Below are positions 26,835 through 35,330 of a DNA stretch of 64,000 nucleotides, one piece after another. The translations under genes and the position numbers were made by a program. Under the pieces are notes generated by a model that was not told the origin of the DNA, did not search any database, and saw only the letters and a list, made by a program, of their open reading frames with translations. Position 1 is the stretch's first letter. Every line of letters begins with the position of its first letter. The stretch lies in NCBI GenBank assembly GCA_035507035.1, contig DATJOJ010000048.1, positions 62,001 through 126,000 of the forward strand, written 5' to 3'. Origin of the DNA: DATJOJ01 sp035507035. GTDB lineage: Bacteria > Acidobacteriota > Terriglobia > Terriglobales > Acidobacteriaceae.

Positions 26835-27428
26835 GTGCGGCTCCGGTCCATCACGCGGTGGTTGGCGTCAGGAGTAGTTGCGCTGTCGTTGGCCGCGCTC
26901 CCATCGCTTGGGCAAAAGCCGCGGGAGGAAGCTGCGCGCCGGGCAGGACAGCAAGCCCAGCGGCAAATGCAGCAACAGCACCACGCTGGAGAGTGGTTGC
27001 GTCAGCACCGGAACATGAGTCCGGAGCAGCAGCGGCGCGCGTTGGAAAGTGATCCTCGCTTTCGAAACCTGCCTCCTCAGCAGCAGCAGCGCTATCGCGA
27101 ACAACTGGATCGCTTTAATCGCCTGCCTTCGGAACAACAGCAACGCGTCTTAAATCGCATGGAGACCTGGGAGCATCTCACGCCGGAGCAAAAATCGGAG
27201 GTGCGACAGTTCCACCAACAGATGCAGCAACTTCCGCCCGGGCGCCAGCAGGCGGTACGCAACGCGATCCAATCTCTGCGGGCCATGCCGCCGGAAGCGC
27301 GTCAGCGGATGATTGAATCTCCGGATTTCCAAAACCGCTTCTCGCCACAAGAACGAGACATGCTTGATAAAGCCTCCCGTCTGCCTCTCGCGCCCGCCGA
27401 ACCGAACGAGCAGGGACCGGAAGAGTAG
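26835..27428 (+). CDS. Secreted Gln-rich DUF3106 protein
   Basis: The GTG at 26835 has GAGGGG 7 nt upstream and opens a signal peptide (ITRWLASGVVALSLAALPSLG); a longer in-frame reading overlapping the anti-sigma gene lacks these. The mature protein of about 170 residues is helical and rich in Gln, Arg and Pro, with repeated units of the kind SPEQQRRALESDPRFRNLP, LPSEQQQRVL and LTPEQKSEVR. This is DUF3106, often found after ECF/anti-sigma pairs. Its function is unknown; a periplasmic sensor or chaperone similar in shape to CpxP/ZraP is possible. Confidence 0.82.
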   Translation: MRLRSITRWLASGVVALSLAALPSLGQKPREEAARRAGQQAQRQMQQQHHAGEWLRQHRNMSPEQQRRALESDPRFRNLPPQQQQRYREQLDRFNRLPSEQQQRVLNRMETWEHLTPEQKSEVRQFHQQMQQLPPGRQQAVRNAIQSLRAMPPEARQRMIESPDFQNRFSPQERDMLDKASRLPLAPAEPNEQGPEE

Positions 27429-27577
27429 GTTCCGTCTAGCCCTTCTTCACAAGACTCGTGCTGCCTCGCGCGGGAATATTTCGTCACAGGCGAAGGTCTG
27501 AATTAAGAAGCTCGAAGGTTAGCCCAGCCAGCTCCATTCAGCAAATGTGCCAGGTTCGCACGTGCTATCTTCTGCTG

Positions 27578-29470
27578 ATGCGCTGTCTCGCTTTTTTGCT
27601 CGTGGTCTTGGTGCTGAGTTCTATCGGCTTCGCTGCCGAAACATCTTCTAATCCTGGTCCCACTCATGCCAACCGCGACGGCGAAAAATGGGCCGAAAAA
27701 ACTCTGCACAAGCTTTCCCTGGAAGAAAAAATCGGCCAGTTGTTCATGATCCAGATGCGGGCGCAGTTCATGAATGTCGACAGCCCGGATTACCGGCAGT
27801 TGCGCGACACGATGCGCACGTATCACATCGGTTCACTTGTGATGACGGTACCGTGGGAGCCGCCATTTCTTTATAAGACCGAGCCTTACGAAGCCGCGGT
27901 GCTGCTCAATCGCCTACAGCACGATTCCCGCTTACCCCTGCTGATTGCCGCCGATTTTGAGCGTGGTCCCACGATGCGGATTCGTGGCGCAACCGAATTC
28001 CCCCACGCTATGGCATTTGGGGCGGCCGGCAGTACTGCTTACGCTGAGGCTCTTGCCCGCATCACAGCTCAGGAATCTCGTGCCATCGGGGTGCATTGGA
28101 ACTTCTTTCCCGTCGCCGACGTGAATTCAAATCCCGCCAATCCGATCATCAATACGCGTTCTTTTGGCGAAGATCCCACCCAAGTTGGCGATCTCGTCGC
28201 CGCTTACATTCGCGCCGCCCGCGCCAATGGCATGATGACCACCGCCAAACATTTTCCCGGCCACGGCGATACCACTACCGATTCACATCTCGGCCTGGCC
28301 GTTGTGAATAGTGACAAAGCTCATTTGGAGTCGGTCGAACTTCCGCCTTTTCGTCAGGCGATTGCAGCTGGTGTCGATGCCGTCATGGTCGCGCATGTCA
28401 CCGTTCCGGCCCTGGATTCTCAACCGAACCGCGTCGCCACGACTTCGCCCGCGATTGTGAGCGGTCTGCTCAAGGAGGAACTCGGATTTAAGGGTATTGT
28501 CGTCACCGATGCCCTCGACATGGCCGCCCTCACCAGCCTTTACGCTCCCAACCTCGGCCGCGCCGCCGTTGATGCGTTCAAAGCCGGCAACGATCTGCTC
28601 ATCATCCCCGCCGATCTGGACGCTTCTTACAACGCCATGCTGCAGGCCGTTCGCAGCGGTGAGATTCCCTTCGCCCAAGTCAACGCTTCCGTGCTCAAGA
28701 TACTGAAAGCAAAGGCCGCTCTGAATCTCTACAAGAACCGTTTTGTGGATTTGAAAAACATCTCCATCGTCGTCGGCAGGCCCGAAAATCTTGCCCTCGG
28801 CCAGCAGATCGCTGATGACGCCGTCACCCTGGTTCGCGACAACGGCAAGATCCTGCCACTCAAGAACTCGGGAACTAGTCAGCCTGTGCTTCCGTATCAG
28901 AAAGTGGAAGAAGTGCATAACAATACAATCGCGATCATTTTTTCTGACGACATTCGAGCTGACAGTGGACATGTTTTTGAGCGCGAAATGCGTTCGCGTG
29001 TGCCTGATGTCAACGTCATCAACGTCGATACAAAGACCGCGGAGGCGATGTCGGACCAAGTGCTGAACGCGGTGAATGAGGCCAAGATAGTGATAGCGGC
29101 TGTGTACGCGGTACCGGTGGCAGGAAGGATCGCGCCGGCAACTGGCGATGCGAATTCTGTGAACGTGACGGATGCGAACGCCGTGCTCCTGAGGAAATTA
29201 CTCGATCAGGCAGCAGAAAAGACCGTCGTCGTGGCCATGGGGAATCCCTATATGGCACAAGATTTCCCCGCAGTCCAGAATTACGTTTGCACATTTTCGA
29301 ACGTGGGAGTTTCAGAGAGTAGTGCGGTGAAAGCATTGTTCGGAGCAATTCCAATCCGCGGCCATCTTCCGGTGACCATTCCCGGGATTGCGCCGCGCGG
29401 GGCCGGCATCATGCGTTCCGTGCCTGACGAGAAAGGAACCCAGCATGCTCATTCCCAAAATTCTCAATAA
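27578..29470 (+). CDS. Secreted glycoside hydrolase family 3 (beta-N-acetylhexosaminidase-like)
   Basis: Using the ATG at 27578 gives 630 residues with a signal peptide (RCLAFLLVVLVLSSIGFA). The barrel domain includes KHFPGHGDTTTDSHL, typical of NagZ-type GH3 enzymes, and nucleophile region GIVVTDALDMAAL. A C-terminal GH3_C-like domain follows from about residue 410. It may release beta-linked N-acetylglucosamine or related sugars from peptidoglycan or polymers. Its last 26 nt overlap the start of the next gene. Confidence 0.88.
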   Translation: MRCLAFLLVVLVLSSIGFAAETSSNPGPTHANRDGEKWAEKTLHKLSLEEKIGQLFMIQMRAQFMNVDSPDYRQLRDTMRTYHIGSLVMTVPWEPPFLYKTEPYEAAVLLNRLQHDSRLPLLIAADFERGPTMRIRGATEFPHAMAFGAAGSTAYAEALARITAQESRAIGVHWNFFPVADVNSNPANPIINTRSFGEDPTQVGDLVAAYIRAARANGMMTTAKHFPGHGDTTTDSHLGLAVVNSDKAHLESVELPPFRQAIAAGVDAVMVAHVTVPALDSQPNRVATTSPAIVSGLLKEELGFKGIVVTDALDMAALTSLYAPNLGRAAVDAFKAGNDLLIIPADLDASYNAMLQAVRSGEIPFAQVNASVLKILKAKAALNLYKNRFVDLKNISIVVGRPENLALGQQIADDAVTLVRDNGKILPLKNSGTSQPVLPYQKVEEVHNNTIAIIFSDDIRADSGHVFEREMRSRVPDVNVINVDTKTAEAMSDQVLNAVNEAKIVIAAVYAVPVAGRIAPATGDANSVNVTDANAVLLRKLLDQAAEKTVVVAMGNPYMAQDFPAVQNYVCTFSNVGVSESSAVKALFGAIPIRGHLPVTIPGIAPRGAGIMRSVPDEKGTQHAHSQNSQ

Positions 29471-30041
29471 CCGGGCGAAGCTGCTCATCGCGGTAGCCTT
29501 CCTTTGCTGGCTCCCGCTGCTCGGTTGCACCGTCCACGTGAAGGACCAGGACGACGCCGGTGACAACAAAAAAGTCGATATCAATACCCCCATCGGCGGC
29601 CTTCACGTCAACGAAGAAGCCGATGTCCGCGATACCGGATTACCCGTTTATCCCGGCGCCAAGCAAAAACCGAAGATCGACGATGACAGCAAAAGCGCCA
29701 ACGTCAATATCTCGAGCAGTTTTTTTGGATTGAAAGTCGTCGCCATTGAATACCTTTCCGATGACTCGCCTAACAAAGTCATCGATTTTTACCGCAACCA
29801 GTTGAAAAATTTCGGCAATGTGGTGCAATGCCGCACCGATAAGCAAGGGAACGATATTTCCGTCACGCTCAGCAACAAGGGATCAAAGGAAGTAAGCTGT
29901 GGCGGCAATAGCGGCAACATCATCGAACTCAAGGTAGGAACCGAAGATGATCAGCGCCTGGTTTCGGTCCAACCCAACGGCAAAGGCAGCGATTTCTCTC
30001 TCGTCTACATTCACGCGCGTGGCAAAGAAGGAACCATCTAG
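29445..30041 (+). CDS. Lipoprotein of unknown function, first of a tandem pair
   Basis: From the ATG at 29445, with AAAGGA upstream, 198 residues. The lipobox LPLLGC near residue 26 predicts a lipoprotein. The core contains TGLPVYPGAKQK, YLSDDSPNKVIDFYRNQLK, a Cys pair and FSLVYIHARGKEG. The next gene encodes a paralogue with the same landmarks. No enzyme motif is visible. The GLPVYPGA...DFY pattern is found in many acidobacterial exported proteins but has no assigned role that I know. Confidence 0.72.
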   Translation: MLIPKILNNRAKLLIAVAFLCWLPLLGCTVHVKDQDDAGDNKKVDINTPIGGLHVNEEADVRDTGLPVYPGAKQKPKIDDDSKSANVNISSSFFGLKVVAIEYLSDDSPNKVIDFYRNQLKNFGNVVQCRTDKQGNDISVTLSNKGSKEVSCGGNSGNIIELKVGTEDDQRLVSVQPNGKGSDFSLVYIHARGKEGTI

Positions 30042-30050
30042 GAGGAAGTC

Positions 30051-30653
30051 ATGAGCAGAAATCATATTCGATCGGCAGTGCTCCTACGCTGGATAAGTTA
30101 CCTCGCCCTTCTGTTACCTCTGACGTTGAGCGCTGTGGCGCAGGATTCCGGCAACGACGATCAGAACAAGAGTTTCGATGCACGAACCACCGTGGGTGAT
30201 ATGCACCTTGGCAGCGATGCCACTCCCCGTGAACTCGGATTGCCTGTCTATCCCGGTGCGCGCCTCAAGAAACACGTCGATGACAACAATAGCAACGCCA
30301 ATCTCTCTTTGTTTACCGCTGCTTTCGGCTTCAAGCTGGTAATCGCTAACTATGATTCCGACGATTCGCCCAACAAAATTATCGCTTTCTACCGCGACAA
30401 GTTGAAAAAATACGGAAAAGTGTTGGAATGCCACACCACCAAGCAAGGCGTCACTACCCACGCTGACAACGACGACGACTCCAAATCGAGAGAATTGAAG
30501 TGCGACGGGGATAACAAAGGTCCGGTGGTCGAACTCAAGGTAGGCAACGAGAACAATCAGCACGACGTCGAGATCGAGTCTGCCGAGAACGGTCACGGCT
30601 CCACGTTCGCTTTGGTGTATGTGCGATCGCGCGGAAAGCAAGCCGACATCTGA
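30051..30653 (+). CDS. Exported paralogue of the preceding lipoprotein
   Basis: A 200-residue protein with a strong AGGAGGAAG ribosome site 9 nt after the previous stop. It has a signal peptide ending AVA-QD rather than a lipobox. GLPVYPGARLK, YDSDDSPNKIIAFYRDKLK, CHTTKQG, ELKVGNENNQ and FALVYVRSRGK line up with the upstream protein, so the pair arose by tandem duplication. One is lipid-anchored and the other probably soluble. Confidence 0.72.
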   Translation: MSRNHIRSAVLLRWISYLALLLPLTLSAVAQDSGNDDQNKSFDARTTVGDMHLGSDATPRELGLPVYPGARLKKHVDDNNSNANLSLFTAAFGFKLVIANYDSDDSPNKIIAFYRDKLKKYGKVLECHTTKQGVTTHADNDDDSKSRELKCDGDNKGPVVELKVGNENNQHDVEIESAENGHGSTFALVYVRSRGKQADI

Positions 30654-30738
30654 CACTGAAGAAGAGGTCGGATAAACCGAAGCCGCTATCCTTCGCCGTT
30701 CTTGCTCTGAACAACCCACTGCGGTACCTTAAAATCGC

Positions 30739-31374
30739 GTGGAACACCCGTGCTATAAATGCGGCGCGGCCGTTGAAGACGGTACCGCTTTTTGTTCGCA
30801 ATGCAATGCCCCTCAGATTCGTGTGGGTGGCGGTGAATCCGAAGCCGAAACGATCGCCCCCTCGCAGCTGGTGAACCGCATCGCACCTGCCGGAGTGATC
30901 CAGTGGTCGCAAGCGTTGCCCGCAACGGCATTCGCCGGGGTAATCGCTGGGCTGCTCATGTTCATCCCGCTCGGCGCCTTCGGCTTGGGAATGGCTGCGG
31001 GCGGAATCTTAGCCGTTCTGTTTTATCGTCGCCGCAACCCCGGGATGGGCGTCACACCGGGAATGGGTGCGCGGCTGGGCGCGGCCAGCGGTGCGCTTGG
31101 CTTTGGCGTCTTCGCAGTCTTCACTGCCATCGAGGTGCTTGTCTTTCACAGCGGCGGTGAACTCCGCGCCGCATTACTTCAGGCGATTGAGCAATCTGCA
31201 GCCCGCAGCTCCGAACCACAGGCTCAACAACTGCTGGAGTATCTCAAGACCCCGCCCGGCCTCGCCCTGATGATGGGGCTTGGACTTTTCCTAATGCTGA
31301 TCGTTTTTCTTGTCGTTTCGAGTCTTGCAGGAGCAGTTGCGGCGGCGCTGCTTCGCCGCCGGGACCGGCTTTGA
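30739..31374 (+). CDS. Zinc-ribbon membrane protein
   Basis: A 211-residue protein beginning with a zinc ribbon (CYKCGAAVEDGTAFCSQC), a linker, and three or four hydrophobic segments between residues 55 and 205, with Gly-rich LGAASGALGFGVF. It starts at a GTG without a strong ribosome site. Such zinc-ribbon membrane proteins are common and not functionally assigned. The C-terminus ends in a basic RRRDRL. Confidence 0.68.
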   Translation: MEHPCYKCGAAVEDGTAFCSQCNAPQIRVGGGESEAETIAPSQLVNRIAPAGVIQWSQALPATAFAGVIAGLLMFIPLGAFGLGMAAGGILAVLFYRRRNPGMGVTPGMGARLGAASGALGFGVFAVFTAIEVLVFHSGGELRAALLQAIEQSAARSSEPQAQQLLEYLKTPPGLALMMGLGLFLMLIVFLVVSSLAGAVAAALLRRRDRL

Positions 31375-31531
31375 AGAACGGCTTTTCACCTAAAGATGAT
31401 GACCATCCCATTTGTATGAAAGATTTTGCACAACGGAAGGGGTGGCACGTGATTTTTTGTAAAAAGTGCGAAACGCTGGGCGGGCTGTGGTAATCTAAGC
31501 GCCAGTTGTACATCTCCTAAGGGGTGAGTTT

Positions 31532-31609
31532 ATGGAATGGACGAAGCCGCAATTTGAAGAGATTTGCTTGAACTGCGAGATCAATTCCTACGCCAGCGCC
31601 ACGCTGTAA
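31532..31609 (+). CDS. pqqA: PQQ precursor peptide PqqA
   Basis: A 25-residue peptide, MEWTKPQFEEICLNCEINSY followed by ASATL, with a strong AAGGGGTGAG site. WTKP-x-FEE and the Glu16-x3-Tyr20 pair match the residues that are cross-linked to form PQQ. pqqB starts 10 nt downstream. Unusual are the two Cys (12 and 15) just before Glu16. The Cys residues are read directly from the sequence; no pqqC, D or E is present in the window. Confidence 0.92.
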   Translation: MEWTKPQFEEICLNCEINSYASATL

Positions 31610-31619
31610 AATGTAACGC

Positions 31620-32549
31620 GTGCGCATAGAAATCCTGGGCTCTGCCGCCGGGGGCGGGTTCCCGCAGTGGAATTGTAACTGCCGGAATTGTCACGATCTT
31701 CGCAGCGGAACTTTCAGTGGTAAGGCGCGTACGCAAACGCAAATAGCTGTCAGCAACTCCTCCGATTCCTGGTTCCTGCTTAACGCCTCGCCGGATCTGC
31801 GTCTGCAGATCGAGGCGAGGGCAGTGCTGCAACCGCGTCACGGTCGCCGTGATTCTCCGATCACCGGGGTCGTTCTGACTAGCGCCGATATTGATCAGAT
31901 CGCCGGCCTCCTCTCGCTCCGTGAACTGCAGCCCTTTCGCGTTTATTGCACCGCCTCGCTTCGCCGCATTCTGCAGGACGATAACTCCGCTTTCAAAATG
32001 CTGAACCGCGTTCCTGATCAAGTCTGCTGGGCGCAGATCCGGGCCTCGGAAACCTTCCCTCTGCTGGGCGCGCAGGGCGTCGAATCCGGTTTGACCTGTT
32101 CGGTTTTTTCTTTGGGATGCCGCTACCCGATGTACGTCTCGCAGGAGCGAGCGGAAGAATTAAATGCGGAAGAAGCGCTGATCGGAGTCATACTCGAATC
32201 CGACGCCGGTGGCCGTCTAGCGTACATGCCCGCTGTTCCGGCTGTCAATGACTCTTTGATCGAGCGGCTGGAGTCGTCAGACGTTGTCCTTTTCGATGGC
32301 ACTTTTTGGACTGACGACGAACTGATTCAAATCCAAGGCAGCGGTGCGACCGCACACGAGATGGGCCACGTCCCGGTTTCCAGCCCGGATGGAACTTTGA
32401 AGCGGCTCGCGGGATTGAGGCGTCCACGCAAAATCTTTATCCACCTTAACAATACGAATCCAATGCTCAACGAAGCTGGGCCGGAATATCGCGCGGTTCG
32501 CGAAGCAGGTTGGGAAATTGCAGAAGACGGCTGGAGCATAGAGCTATAG
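31620..32549 (+). CDS. pqqB: PQQ biosynthesis protein PqqB
   Basis: A 309-residue metallo-beta-lactamase-fold protein. The N-terminus has LGSAAGGGFPQWNCNCRNC with its zinc-binding Cys cluster. VVLTSADIDQIAGLLSLRE, DGTFW, EMGHVP and IHLNNTNP follow. PqqB is an iron-dependent hydroxylase acting on the tyrosine-derived part of the precursor. From memory the family usually has Asp-His where this protein has Asp92-Gln93, so one metal ligand seems replaced. The stop abuts the convergent kinase gene with no gap. Confidence 0.93.
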   Translation: MRIEILGSAAGGGFPQWNCNCRNCHDLRSGTFSGKARTQTQIAVSNSSDSWFLLNASPDLRLQIEARAVLQPRHGRRDSPITGVVLTSADIDQIAGLLSLRELQPFRVYCTASLRRILQDDNSAFKMLNRVPDQVCWAQIRASETFPLLGAQGVESGLTCSVFSLGCRYPMYVSQERAEELNAEEALIGVILESDAGGRLAYMPAVPAVNDSLIERLESSDVVLFDGTFWTDDELIQIQGSGATAHEMGHVPVSSPDGTLKRLAGLRRPRKIFIHLNNTNPMLNEAGPEYRAVREAGWEIAEDGWSIEL

Positions 32550-35264
32550 CTACTTCTTCAGCTCCGCCGGCCAGTTCTGCACCAAGGTAAAGGGCGCACT
32601 GCCTTCTTTCAGATCGCCGCTATTCAGTAGAAACTTCTTGCCGTCGCCGGTCACATCGAAGGGACCGTATTCTGGCTGAATGGCCAGCGCCTGGAACAAA
32701 GCATGGGGAACGCCGAGGTTCACAGCGTTGCCAGAGGTATTTACCTCCACCGCGACAATGTTCTCCGAGAGATCGAGAAAATAGAGTTCCTTGCCGTCTT
32801 TTCGCCACCGGGGAGCGCTGCCGCCATTGGTCGAGACCTGCCACTTCGCGCCTCCGCCCGGAAAAGCCGTAATGAAAATCTCCCAGCGCCCGGATTCGTT
32901 GTTTCGATACGCCATCCACTTTCCATCCGGAGAAACTTCGCCGTCGCGTTCTTCAAATGCCGTCTGCACAACGGAAAAGGGCTCGCCGTCGCCAAACATC
33001 GGAAGCACCCAGAGATGATAAGTAGCGTCGCGGTTGACCAGCTTTCTTTCGTAAACCAGGTAGCGGCCGTCAGGAGAAAAGCTGTCGGGATACTCCATGC
33101 CATCCTTGGTCGCTAACACCGGCTTCTCCGAGCCGCTGCCATCGGCCTGTTTAGCGTAGAGATGTGGCACGCCGCTTTGTGCAGATTGATAAACCACCGT
33201 TCTTCCATCTGGCGTCCACACGGGCGTACTCTGGTTCGCTGGACCAAACGTCAGGCGTGTCTTGGTTCCCCGGGCCAGATCAAACACCCAGATGTCGCCG
33301 GTACCGAAGACTCCGTTGAAAATCATCACCGCGAGATGCGTACCATCGGGCGAGAGTCGCGGCGTAACATAACGATCCGGTGGAGTGGCAAAACCGGCTT
33401 GCTTGCCATCGCGGTCCGTCCATAAGAGACTCCAATCCCCTTGTGCGTCTCCCGATTGATACACCAGCGCTCCTGTCTGTGAAACCGAAAACAATGGGCG
33501 GGCCGTTGCCCCATTCATGCTCACGTGGTCGGCGATCGGCACCGGGTCACCATTGACTTCCAAGCGGCTCAGGTTAAATGGCTCGGCCATAAGCGTCTGC
33601 TCCCGCAGAAACAAAAGATGCCCCGACGCGTACACCGCCATCGAATCGCTTTTCATGAGCATTTTGGCCTGCAGCGACCCCACCTCGCCCAGGTACACCA
33701 TATTTTCATGCGGTCCACGCGAGGTTCGCGACCAAAACAAGAAGTGTTTTCCGTCGGGCAAAAAGAACGGCCAGCGGTGACTGTTCTCGCCCTGCGGAAG
33801 GTTTAACGTCGAGGCCGGCTGCGGTGTTCCCCCCGCCGCTGAGACTGACAACAACGGGTTCTGGGTCGAAGGCGTAAATACGATTGTCCCATCCGTGCTC
33901 CAGGCTCCTCCTCGGGCGTTCGCAGCGTCGCAAATGGTCTGCGGCGGCCCTCCACTGGCCGAAATTTTCTTCATCTTGCCGTCCGCAAAAAATCCGATTT
34001 CGCGGCTGTCCGGCGACCAGAAAGGATAAATTGCGTCGTCGGTCCCCGGCAGGGCCTGTGGTACAAGGGACGCTAAGCGGCGAACATAGAGAAGAACTTT
34101 GCCTTTTTCATCGCGGGCGCTAAATGCAAGGCTGCTGCCGTCCGGCGAAAATGCCGGCGGCGCCGAGGATGGCAGCATAGTCACAAACGAGGTGCCGGGC
34201 GGTGGCAGGATCGACGACCGCACGATTGCTATCGGTCTTGGCGTCTGGAAAAGGTAAGCGGCCCCAATGCCCAACGCAATGAGCACTGCAACGCCTGCGA
34301 CAATCCATCCAATCCGCGAGCCAAGCGCTGATGACTGCACAGCACTCGGCTCCGCGGCTCCTGCCTGGGCCGCGTTCTCCGCCAATCCCTCCAATTGAAT
34401 CCTCACGTCGTGCATGCAGCCGTAGCGCTGCTCGGGATTTTTGGCCAAACATCGTCTGACTGTTTCATCCAGCCGCACCGGAGAACTTGGCCGCACGGTG
34501 CTGATCCGATCTGGCTCGTGATCTAAAATCGCGCCCAATACGCTGAATTGCGATTTACCTTCAAATGCCCGTCGCCCGGCGAACATTTCGTACAGAACAC
34601 AGCCGAAACTGAAGATGTCCGCACGCCCATCGGCTTCCGCTCCCTGCAAGACTTCCGGCGCCATGTACTGGAACGTTCCTACGACGGTTCCTTTCTGGGT
34701 AAGCGGTGAGGCATCTGCGCTTAACGCCGCTACGCTCATTGTCGGCGTGGTCGGCGTCATTGGGGCAACCACGGAAGCGGCCATTCCTGGTAAGGGTTTC
34801 GCCAGCCCGAAATCCATCAGCTTCACGCCATGTTTCGTTAGCATGATGTTGGCGGGTTTAAGATCGCGGTGAACGATGCCGCGAACGTGAGCTTTATCGA
34901 GTGCATCGGCTATCTCAATCGCAATTTTTAAGGCTTCGTCCGGCGGCAGTGTGCCGCGTTGCAGCCGGTCGGCCAAAGTCTCGCCTTCCAGATGTTCCAT
35001 GACCAGGAAATCCACGCCATCCTGCGAGCCGACGTCGTGCAACGTGCAAATGTGCGGATGATTGAGTGACGAAATCGCCTTGGCTTCGCGCTCTAGCCGC
35101 TGCTTGAGATCGAAGTTGGTAGAGAGGTGTGCGGGAAGAACTTTGATCGCGACCTCGCGGCCGAGACGGGTATCGCGGGCCAGGTAAACCTCTCCCATAC
35201 CACCCGCGCCCAACGGGCCGATTACCTCATACGGGCCGAGTCTCGCACCAGAGGTTAGAGTCAT
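32550..35264 (-). CDS. Ser/Thr protein kinase with C-terminal TolB/PD40-like propeller
   Basis: A 904-residue protein. Residues 1-300 form a Hanks kinase: glycine loop LGAGGMGEVYLA, Lys41, catalytic HRDLKPAN with Asp134, and DFG at 151-153. A membrane segment lies near 318-337 (WIVAGVAVLIALGIGAAYLF). The outer part from about 360 contains repeated PDG-type blades such as FSPDGSSLAFSA, WSPDSREIGFF and WTPDGRTVVYQS, as in TolB-like propellers. The layout suggests a kinase inside and a sensor or binding propeller outside. This architecture is frequent in Acidobacteriota. Confidence 0.94.
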   Translation of the reverse strand: MTLTSGARLGPYEVIGPLGAGGMGEVYLARDTRLGREVAIKVLPAHLSTNFDLKQRLEREAKAISSLNHPHICTLHDVGSQDGVDFLVMEHLEGETLADRLQRGTLPPDEALKIAIEIADALDKAHVRGIVHRDLKPANIMLTKHGVKLMDFGLAKPLPGMAASVVAPMTPTTPTMSVAALSADASPLTQKGTVVGTFQYMAPEVLQGAEADGRADIFSFGCVLYEMFAGRRAFEGKSQFSVLGAILDHEPDRISTVRPSSPVRLDETVRRCLAKNPEQRYGCMHDVRIQLEGLAENAAQAGAAEPSAVQSSALGSRIGWIVAGVAVLIALGIGAAYLFQTPRPIAIVRSSILPPPGTSFVTMLPSSAPPAFSPDGSSLAFSARDEKGKVLLYVRRLASLVPQALPGTDDAIYPFWSPDSREIGFFADGKMKKISASGGPPQTICDAANARGGAWSTDGTIVFTPSTQNPLLSVSAAGGTPQPASTLNLPQGENSHRWPFFLPDGKHFLFWSRTSRGPHENMVYLGEVGSLQAKMLMKSDSMAVYASGHLLFLREQTLMAEPFNLSRLEVNGDPVPIADHVSMNGATARPLFSVSQTGALVYQSGDAQGDWSLLWTDRDGKQAGFATPPDRYVTPRLSPDGTHLAVMIFNGVFGTGDIWVFDLARGTKTRLTFGPANQSTPVWTPDGRTVVYQSAQSGVPHLYAKQADGSGSEKPVLATKDGMEYPDSFSPDGRYLVYERKLVNRDATYHLWVLPMFGDGEPFSVVQTAFEERDGEVSPDGKWMAYRNNESGRWEIFITAFPGGGAKWQVSTNGGSAPRWRKDGKELYFLDLSENIVAVEVNTSGNAVNLGVPHALFQALAIQPEYGPFDVTGDGKKFLLNSGDLKEGSAPFTLVQNWPAELKK

Positions 35265-35330
35265 CAGTGCGCGACCTTATCACATTCTGAGCGCGGCAGG
35301 TAGGAAAAACCTGCCATTTCAACAAAGAGG

